A program made the translations under genes and the position numbers. A DNA stretch of 64,000 bases from positions 15,897,501 through 15,961,500 of the forward strand of contig AP031355.1 of the NCBI GenBank assembly GCA_037833965.1. Direction: 5' to 3'. Origin of the DNA: Marchantia polymorpha subsp. ruderalis (taxonomy: Eukaryota > Streptophyta > Marchantiopsida > Marchantiales > Marchantiaceae). The notes under the pieces were generated by a model. That model ran no database searches. It was not told the DNA's origin and saw only the letters and a program-made list of their open reading frames with translations. Shown here in pieces: positions 39,608-47,371 of this stretch. How positions within the stretch are numbered: the first letter of the stretch is position 1; every line of letters starts with the position of its first letter.

Positions 39608-40800
39608 CACCCTCCGCTCGATCGCCTTCGGCGGCGGACGTCGGCGGCAGAGCGGATACGGTAGAAGACCGACAAGCGGGCGACGGGGATGTAGCACGGG
39701 CACATTCGTCCACCGCCTTAGACATTTTAGCAAAGAGCAGCGAGACTGCAGCGGTGCCTTCGCAGGCAGCACACGTCGACGACGTGCAGCCTCACGCGGG
39801 TCAGTCGCCGACGCAATCAATGGCGACTGAAATTCTCCACTCGGATAATGACGACGGAGGCTCCACCGAAGAAATGTCAGGAGCAAGGGATACCGAGGAG
39901 GAGGAGGAGGAAATTGTTGGAGCGCCGGCGGCGGCGCTCTCTCAGCAAGTGATTCCGTTGCTGAGGTACTTGGATCGCAAAATCGATAAATACGCCGACC
40001 CACTTCAGCCGGGATCTTACATCAAATTAGTGCGCAGGCGGACTCGCACTAAAGTCCACACCAGCAAGCTACTAGCTCGAGTGGACCAGGAGCTGAGGGA
40101 ATTGAAGGAGAAGCATGAATGCTTGTGGGGTCAGTATAACCTCAATCAGAAATTCTACAAGTACTCCGAAAAGGTGAGAGATGGGAAACTGGAAGAGCTC
40201 ACCAAGGAGCAGGTGAAGGTCACGGAAGCACTGATTTCTGAGCAGACCCAGAATCGGATTTTGTCAAAGGAGCTCGTGCGACAGACGCGGTTGTTAGAGC
40301 AGTGTCAGCTCGCACGACAGGCGGATGAGGATTTAATCCGCAGGCTACAGTCAGAGTGTGGCAAATTGAGAGCGCAGCGTGCTGAGGCCGAATCGCAATT
40401 AGTGGTAATTGAAGAGGATCGCAGGCGAGAGGCAGATCGCACGAAGGAGGAGACGGCGAGACGTGTCGCCCACTGTCTCAAGGGCTACGCCCACTGGGAA
40501 GTGGCGGCGCAGGAGAAACTCACACTACGTGAGTTTGAACTTCGCGCAGCCGGGTTGTTGACAGGCGACAGCAGGAGTCGGCGGAAGGTAGGAAAGAAGC
40601 TCGACGCTTTTCTGTCGAAGGCGCGGGATACCATGTTCGCCCTCGAAGTGGAGGTGTCCGCGGCGTTGCAGCGGCTGGGACTGCGCAGTCGAGCGGAAGA
40701 CTGGCAGGGTAGGGAGTTAGTGCGCGGCAGTCCGTCGCGCAAGAGGCGTAGCACAGGTTCCGCGGAGTGTAGTGTAGCGTGGTTCCGTGCAAGCGTGTAG
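39603..40800 (+). pseudogene. Duplicated 3' half of ORF1 in B3
   Basis: This repeats the ORF1 segment starting near 38110, from the linker through the acidic patch and coiled coil to CSVAWFRASV. It is open from 39754 to 40800 without a natural start. Several residue changes separate it from the first copy (for example SQQVIPLLRYLDRKIDK), so the duplication is not recent, or the two halves come from different LTR copies. Confidence 0.8.
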
Positions 40801-40836
40801 CGTAGTACAGTGTAGTGTTAGTTAGGACTTAGAAGG

Positions 40837-40865
40837 TATAAAATAGTTCCAGGCGTTTTGCCTGG
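40837..40865 (+). promoter_or_regulatory. LTR TATA box and hairpin of B3, second copy
   Basis: TATAAAA at 40837-40843 and the GTTTT-loop hairpin at 40849-40865, followed by a U5 that runs until B4 inserts at 41321. Confidence 0.7.
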
Positions 40866-41789
40866 GGTTCTTTCCCAAACTCAGAAGTGCAGATCAGGAA
40901 CCCATTTCCTCTGCGTGTTCGTGTCCTTGAGTTCTGTCACCACGCACGAGGAGTTACAACTTAGCGTTTCGCATTTTGTAGCTGAAGGCCTTCGGCCGAA
41001 TGTTCAGAGCTAGTACATTGGTTAGAGCCTTGAGTAGTTCGGATCTGCACCTGCGGGTGACTGCCGAAGCTTAGAGCCAGTGACTAGTTAGATACTTGAA
41101 CAGTTTCGCCCCTACACCTTCGAGTGTTTCTTTCTGATTTTACTCCTTTGGAATTTTTCCCCTGAATGCCAAAGTGAAGTTTTGCTACTTCGTGTAAGCC
41201 TTGGTTGTAAATTCAGGTTACGCTGCAGCAGGTGCCTTGAGGGTAACCCATGTAGTATTTCTGGGAATGACAAGTGCCTGAGAATTCAAACTCTTCAATA
41301 GACTGTTGTTGTGTTACTGGTGTGGTACCCCACTTTTGGCAATTTTGAGGAAATTAAAACATTTTTGGAAAACTGTACCCTGGCAGCATTGTAAATAGCC
41401 TTCGGTACATCAAAACAGAGTGAATCCGGAAGATCGCGGGGATTCTCGAGGGATCTTGTAGAATCTGGGATTTGGGGTGCCGCAGTAAGGACAGGCACCA
41501 CCCTCCCTGCGAGCTCCGCAGTTAGGATCTCTACAGCGCAAGGCGCAAAACCCGCCTTCGGAGGTTGCGTCCGCGGCTGTAGGGAAACCCCCGTAATTAG
41601 GTCAACCCTCGGGCGCCTTGACCAAGTTAGGATCCCGTTGGAAAGAGCTCGACGCGCTGATTCCAACGAGCCCAAGAACGCTTGGAACGGACGAGGACTT
41701 AGGGAGTTATCGCTACTGGAAGAAACGGAGGCGGTCGCCTACGGCGGAAGGAGTTCGCCACCGGCGCGAATTCCGCCTACGCGGAAGGA

Positions 41790-42424
41790 GGAATCAAGTT
41801 TTGTCCTATGCGCGGACGTAGGCGTTCGCCTGTGCACAGGCGAAGTAGGGTTAGGGAAGGCGCGAAGTCCGCCTACGCACAGGCAAACGCCTGTGCACAG
41901 GCGCTTCGGCGTCGGCGGAAATCCGCCTTGAGCCCTAGAAATGCGCCTTGTGAGGTAGAAAGTGTACGGCGCCTTCCGCGCCAGCGCAGCGCCGCGTACG
42001 TCGGAAGAGCCGCCAGAGTAATCCAATCGGTACGGACCATGCGGACGGCCCGGGTGGATGCGCTCTTGGACGGACGGAGTTGCGGCGGCGGAAGCGCCGA
42101 CGGAGAGACAAGGAACGGACAGACTGGACGGAGACGGCTGACCACGGTCAACGCCTTCCGCGCCAGCGCAGCGCCGCGGACGGAATTCGCCTGCGCACAG
42201 GCGAACGCCTGTGCACAGGAGGATGTTCAAGTTCCGCGCCGGCGGAGAATCCGCCGAGGCTCCTGCCTGCGCACAGGCAGGAGTTGAACTTTTGTCCGAC
42301 ATGCGGACACACGCGTCAAGGCAGAGGGGGATTGGCCGAGGGGCGGTACGAACAAGTGTACCGCGCAAGGCGGAAAACTCGTCTTCGGCGCTACGCCCCC
42401 ATGTCCGCAGGGTGACACGCTCGC
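41790..42424. repeat. B LTR leader segment repeated at 59876-60509
   Basis: The two segments are 18,085 bp apart and nearly identical. I noticed one difference (CTCGTCTTCGG at about 42380 against CTCGCCTTCGG at about 60466). Both differ together from B1 and B2, for example at GAGGCTCCTGCC. This suggests they were the two LTRs of one element. Confidence 0.8.
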
Positions 42425-43779
42425 TGTGGTAACACACTTTTTGTTTTTTTTGCAGAATTTAAACAATTTTAGAAAACTAGTACCAAAGCAGTGTTTGTAG
42501 CTAGAGAAGGGTACGCAAAATAGAGTGGATTGAGGAGATCGTCACGAGGGCACAAAGAATCACGTAGTCGGATGTACCAACGCCAACGTCTTCGGCGCCT
42601 TCGGCAAAAGCTCCTTTTTGAGGTGTCTCTACTCACGCGCCTCTAGCGTATAAGGAAGCTACGCTTCCGGCGCAGACACCTCAGGAGGAGGTTTTGCTAA
42701 AGACGTCAGGAGAAGGGCCCGGACCTCTAAAGGCGTCCGACCATGAGTGCGCCTTCGGCGAAGCGTCGCTAGCGCGGAAAGGGAAAACCTTCATAACAAT
42801 CGGGATACACGGTAGATCCAGTTGGTTGAAGTTGCATTAGAAAGAGCTCGGGACGCTCGTTCTAACGAGTCCAAGAGCGCCGGAGATGGATCAGGAATGG
42901 AGAAGTTATGAGCGTCGGAAAACTCGTAGCCGGACATGCGCCGTTCGCGCTAGGGTTCACAGCCGGAAAGGATTCCCGTACGCCCTCGGCGATGCGCCTT
43001 CGGCGGAATCACGCGCTCACAGGAGGAAACCAACTCAGAGTCGGAAGCGCCCTTGGCGGCTGTTCATGGAAGGAAAGCGCCGGTCGGATGTACGCCTCCG
43101 ACGTGGCGCTGACGGCCGGATGCGCTGGCATGAGTTGCGCTGACGGATATGCGCTGGCAGCAACGGACGAGGCATAAAGGACAAAATAGGCGGTACGACT
43201 GCGCGCCGGCGTAATTCGCTCCGGCTGGATGTGCGCCTCCAGCAAGGCGCCGACGGATAATGAACGCACCAGCGGCGACACGCCTCCGGAGAAGGGCGGG
43301 TTAGGAAAAGACAACAGGGCCGACGTATACCCTGCAGCGGACTCGAGTCCGGAAGGTGGCGGCGGCGGGAGAATTCAACGTTTAAGCATGCGAATGCGCG
43401 CAATGCGGAGACGTGAATTCGCGCATGCAAAGGGCGAACCGTTAAGCCGTATAGCCGGCTGCGTACGTTGCAACCAGTAAGAACGTTGGACGTTCTTGAA
43501 ATCGGAGAAGAAAAGACTGCGCTCCAGTCTCATTCTCTCATTCTTGACTTTGCAATTTCCAGTTCCAAGATTACGCGCAAGGGCGGAGCGACCTGCAGTG
43601 AGAGTAGAGAGTGCGGAGACGAGTTGCACAAGGATCTTGGCGGACCTTGAAAGAATTGGGAGTAGCGATCTTGAACGAGCGCAGAGAGAGTGAGCAGTCA
43701 GTGCTTGAGTGGCCGACGCGCAGTGGCGATTGTGAGAGAGTGAGCGAAAGGGAGAACGTTTGTGTGTGCAGACAACGCA

Positions 43780-46329
43780 ATGTCGAAGGTTCCCCAACTG
43801 CGAGTGTCTCCACTCAGGGTGCCGCAGATCGGTCTACGCGCATTTCAAGATGTGCTGACGAGGCTGAAGCTCGATTTTCTCCTCTGGGGGTGGAATTGGA
43901 CGTGTCCGGAGATGGTGCGCGAGTATCTGCAAGAGAGACACAAGCCTTCTCGCGGATTTCGCCCACACCCAGAGAGATGGGAAATTTGCAATTGGGCGCA
44001 GGTGTTGGGCAGGTGTGCCGGCGAGGAAGGGGATCTCCTCTTCGAGGCCGACAGCGTGAAAGTGTCCCAGGAGGAAGAAGTCTCTTACAATGAGCTCTTC
44101 AAAGTGGCTAGACATCCCAAGAACGGTTTCCGGACTCGGGATTACAAGGATCGATTGCGGAGAAATGTCGCGACAGCATTGCTGCAGATATTGCAGCCGA
44201 CCAAGACCGCTTACATGCATGGTTGGCAGGTAGAGTTCGTGGAGCTAGTGTTGTCAGGAGCTCCGGTGCATTGGGCACGGCTCCTGTGGAAGGTGACGCG
44301 CCAACATGCGCAAGAAGAGAGGGGAGGAACGCTCAATCATCTATCGCCTTACTTAATCGTGTTTTACCGGGCGATGGGATGTTTGACGAATGCTGAGAAA
44401 ACTCGGTTTCCGCAGCTGAGCCGGTCTTATCCAGGTAGATATTCGAGGGAGGCCGAAGTAGACACGGATCCGGACGAGGAACCTGCCAGTACGCCTCCGG
44501 CTCCAGCCAGAGCAGCAGAAGAACGTCGAAGTGAGCGCATTCCGCGCAAGCGGAAGTGGGATGAGGGACCTGAGGACAGGCAGCCGGAAGTACCATCTGC
44601 GCCGACTCGTGGTCGGCCCACCCCCGAGCCTCATAGTCGACCAAAACAGAGGGCACGCAGAATGCCAACTGGTACTGAGGAGACCAGGCGAACTCCGACC
44701 CGGCGGAATCTCACACAGGAAGAGATAATTGCTCAGGTCCTAGGGAAGACGGCAGAAACCTCTGCACAGAAGGCACCACGGCCTTCGGGAGGAGATGGAC
44801 GGACTGACGACCGGCCGACTGCGAGTCGGATGACTGAAGGTCGACAAGCGGAAGGAAGGCCAACTGAACGGCGCGTTGAACCGGACAGCAGGCCGGAAGC
44901 GGAAGAGAGTTTGGCTGACGAGCCAACAATCCTCAGAGGGTCGTCTTCGGCGGAAGGCACTTCTGGAAGAACGCCACCAGCAAACAGGCCAAGTGGAGTC
45001 AAGACGCGCAGGGTGTATCCGACTCCCAGTCGGACAACTGCTGGTCGGCCGACTGCGAGTCGGACAACAGAGAGTCAGCCGGATTCGCCGACTGCGAGAC
45101 GGATGGGGCCAACGACCAGTATGCGGACGCCTTCGGCGGACGCACCTTCAGCAAGGACACCTTCCGCGCAGATTGCGCCGGAAGGACAGGCAGCAGAAGC
45201 GGGCGGTGCAAGAGTGACAAAAGTCACTGCGGCGTCGACCCCTTCACAAACCGAAGATCGAGCCGGAACAGGGGCTCAAGCAGTGGGATCTCCCACTGCC
45301 CTGGATATTTTAGCAGGCAGTGGAGCAGCAGTCGCAGCAGAAGCTGCTGCGCGCCACAGTTCCAGGGAGTCGCCAAGGGATTCGGTGGCGACTGAAATCC
45401 TCGAGACTGAGGATGAGACGAGCTCGGAAGAGCAAGAAGAGGATTCGGTGCAGAAAACGCCAACAGGGGTGCTGTGCGAACAGATAGTTCCACTCCTGCG
45501 ATATCTGGATCGCAAGACATCCAAATACGGAAGTGCCTTAAAACCGCAGTCTTATGTGGAGACTATCAGGCGAAGGACGAGGATCAAGGTGGCAAAGTGG
45601 GCCTCTAGTTGCCAAGTATATGTGGAAAGGAACACCGCCCTCCGACAACACCTGGCGGTCACCCAGAAGCTGTACCAAGCCTTGCAGCAGCAGAAGGAGG
45701 ATGCGGCGACGAAGAGTCAGGCGGAGGCCGAACTAATACGGGCAAAGATCGAGTCGGAACTGCAGGAGGAGCGGAGACAGAACAAAGTCCTAGCAGCCGA
45801 GCTTGCGCGCCAGACGCGCGCCTTAGAGGAAAGTCAAAGAGCCCGCAAGGAGGATGAGGAGTTGTTGTGCAACTTGCAAACCGAGTGCTCGGATTTGAGG
45901 GCTCAACGTGCGGATTTAGAAATGCAGCTGGCAGAGGTGGAGAGCAGCTGCAGGGCACGAGGAGAGTTGGCGGCACGGGTGACTCGTTGTCTAAACGGAT
46001 ACACCCATTGGGAGGTGGCAGCTCAAGAGAGGGTTACACTCCGGGAGTTCGAGCTTCGGGCGGCGGCCTTGACGGAAGGTGACAGTCGGAGTCGGCGGCG
46101 AGTGGCAAGAAAATTAGAAACCTTCTTGTCGGGTGCGCGCGACACTATGGCGCACTTGCAGTCGGAAGTCACTGCAGCGCTCCGACGCCTGGGGTTACGC
46201 AGCCGGTCGGAAGACTGGCAAGGTAGAGATAGTAAGCGGAGCAGTCCGGCGCGCAGGAGGCGCAGCACCGGATCTGCTGAGTGCAGTAGAGTAGTTTGGT
46301 TTCGCGCAGATGCTGCGAGTGGTAGATAG
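43780..46329 (+). CDS. LTR-borne ORF1, family A, intact (849 aa)
   Basis: Function unknown. I place the start at the ATG at 43780 (MSKVPQLRVSP), since the open frame upstream begins only with GTG. Residues about 10-235 form a conserved domain (GLRAF, KLDFLLWGWN, RPHPERW, ALLQILQPTK, GAPVHWARLL, GGTLNHLSPYLIVFYR, EVDTD). Residues about 240-530 are a basic, proline/serine linker rich in TASR repeats encoded by CCGACTGCGAGTCGG palindromes. An acidic patch (ETEDETSSEEQEED) and LLRYLDRK precede a coiled coil (about 600-820) and a basic tail. It lies wholly in U3, upstream of the TATA box, so the element's own RNA would carry only the 3' LTR copy, after pol. The layout of a domain plus coiled coil suggests a self-assembling structural or nucleic acid-binding protein, but this is inference. 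Confidence 0.88.
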   Translation: MSKVPQLRVSPLRVPQIGLRAFQDVLTRLKLDFLLWGWNWTCPEMVREYLQERHKPSRGFRPHPERWEICNWAQVLGRCAGEEGDLLFEADSVKVSQEEEVSYNELFKVARHPKNGFRTRDYKDRLRRNVATALLQILQPTKTAYMHGWQVEFVELVLSGAPVHWARLLWKVTRQHAQEERGGTLNHLSPYLIVFYRAMGCLTNAEKTRFPQLSRSYPGRYSREAEVDTDPDEEPASTPPAPARAAEERRSERIPRKRKWDEGPEDRQPEVPSAPTRGRPTPEPHSRPKQRARRMPTGTEETRRTPTRRNLTQEEIIAQVLGKTAETSAQKAPRPSGGDGRTDDRPTASRMTEGRQAEGRPTERRVEPDSRPEAEESLADEPTILRGSSSAEGTSGRTPPANRPSGVKTRRVYPTPSRTTAGRPTASRTTESQPDSPTARRMGPTTSMRTPSADAPSARTPSAQIAPEGQAAEAGGARVTKVTAASTPSQTEDRAGTGAQAVGSPTALDILAGSGAAVAAEAAARHSSRESPRDSVATEILETEDETSSEEQEEDSVQKTPTGVLCEQIVPLLRYLDRKTSKYGSALKPQSYVETIRRRTRIKVAKWASSCQVYVERNTALRQHLAVTQKLYQALQQQKEDAATKSQAEAELIRAKIESELQEERRQNKVLAAELARQTRALEESQRARKEDEELLCNLQTECSDLRAQRADLEMQLAEVESSCRARGELAARVTRCLNGYTHWEVAAQERVTLREFELRAAALTEGDSRSRRRVARKLETFLSGARDTMAHLQSEVTAALRRLGLRSRSEDWQGRDSKRSSPARRRRSTGSAECSRVVWFRADAASGR

Positions 46330-46362
46330 GATAGCGTAGTGCTAGTTAGGATCTTTTGAGAG

Positions 46363-46391
46363 TATAAAGTAGATCAAGGCGTTTTGCCTTG
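46363..46391 (+). promoter_or_regulatory. TATA box and hairpin of the A 5' LTR
   Basis: TATAAAG at 46363-46369, then CAAGGC-GTTTT-GCCTTG at 46375-46391. Element transcription is expected to begin near 46393, giving U3 of about 3.97 kb and R plus U5 of about 0.9 kb. Confidence 0.78.
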
Positions 46392-47310
46392 GGACTCTTC
46401 CAGTTTCGGAAGTGCAGATCAGGAACTCACTTTCTTGGCGTGTTTGTGCATTTGGTCCTGGCACCACGTAGAGAAGCTGCAGCATAGCGAAGTTACCGTA
46501 TGTTGTAGTTGAAGGCCTTCGGCTGAATGTTCAGAGCTAGTACCCGGTTAGAGACTTGAGTAGTGCGGATCTGCACCTGCGGGTGATTTCTGATGCTCAG
46601 AGCCGGCTGCGAGTTAGATACTTGAACAGTTCCCCCTTACTCCTTCGAGTGACATATCCTGATTGTACTCCTACGGGAAGTTTCCCCTGAATGCCAATGT
46701 GAAGTTTCATTACTTCGTGTAAACCTTGGTTTGTAATTCAGGTTGTGTGTGTGTTACTGGATCGTGTTTTCAGTAAGTTCTCAGTCGGGTCTGCACTCCC
46801 TGCGTTTTGTGTGATAGTCGAGGGTGACGTCCACGGCGTACGTAGAGGCTTCGTTCCGAAGTGAGAAGTCCAGTCCGGGTACCCCCGCTAGTTCCTGGCG
46901 GAAGGGCAGTAAAAGCCGGAGTGGGAGGCACTTCCTGCAGAACCTCTGAGTGAACTTGCGAGACACTTTCCTCCTGAAATCCGAAGCGGAGGTCCTGACC
47001 GACCTCCGAGTTGTGCTTTTTGCCAGTTTCAGGTGTGTGTGTGTGTGTGTGTTGAGTGACCAAGCTGTACCGTGCATCCTCCGAGCATCCTCCGAGTTGA
47101 GTTCCTCCTCCGAGTCGAGCCTCCGAGTCGAGCACTACAGTATTTCTGGGAGTGACAGTCGCCTAGAATTCAAACTCTACCAAAAGTCTGTTAAACGTGA
47201 CACTTTTACTCTGTGTGTTGCCTCTGTCCCTGTGGGTTCGATCTTTTTACCACCATACTGCAGTTTTAGCCTTTGGTGGGTTATTACATAAGGAGCCGAC
47301 CACTTCTTTT

Positions 47311-47328
47311 TGGCGCCGCTGCCGGGGA
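47311..47328 (+). promoter_or_regulatory. Primer-binding site, tRNA-Asp type
   Basis: TGGCGCCGCTGCCGGGGA differs at one position from the complement of the plant tRNA-Asp 3' end (TGGCGCCGTTGCCGGGGA), the primer typical of Athila/Tat-like elements. It begins 22 nt after the LTR end, farther than usual. Confidence 0.85.
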
Positions 47329-47371
47329 CAGTGCGTCAACACCAGAAACCTTGAGCAGCAATGCTCGGTGA

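Larger units (their letters stand above)
34989..41320 (+). mobile_element. LTR B3 of family B, rearranged, open to the right
   Basis: It begins TGTGGTACCCC at 34989 inside element E, with CAGAC just before it. It has the leader and palindromes, a decayed ORF1, TATA box and early U5. There it folds back (39566-39607) and repeats the ORF1 3' half, TATA and U5 (39603-41320) before B4 cuts it at 41320. More diverged than B1, B2 and B4, hence older. Its end lies outside the window. Confidence 0.85.
42425..47288 (+). repeat. 5' LTR of the A element (4864 bp)
   Basis: TGTGGTAAC to TTATTACA. The left limit is set by the join to B at 42424, and the right limit by comparison with the solo LTR ending at its GAGAG duplication. 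Contents in order: leader with the 125-bp module (about 42790-42920), ORF1, TATA box, hairpin, U5 with TG microsatellite (about 47034-47052). It is unusually long because of ORF1. Confidence 0.92.

Noticed and set aside
42886..43480. Short plus-strand frames in the A leader
   Set aside because: They lie over the inverted-repeat module and palindromes, and the frame is not kept between A and B.
43762..43779. GTG start six codons upstream of the ATG of ORF1 (A)
   Set aside because: A nuclear plant gene would use ATG, and the ATG at 43780 gives the N-terminus conserved with the other A copies.
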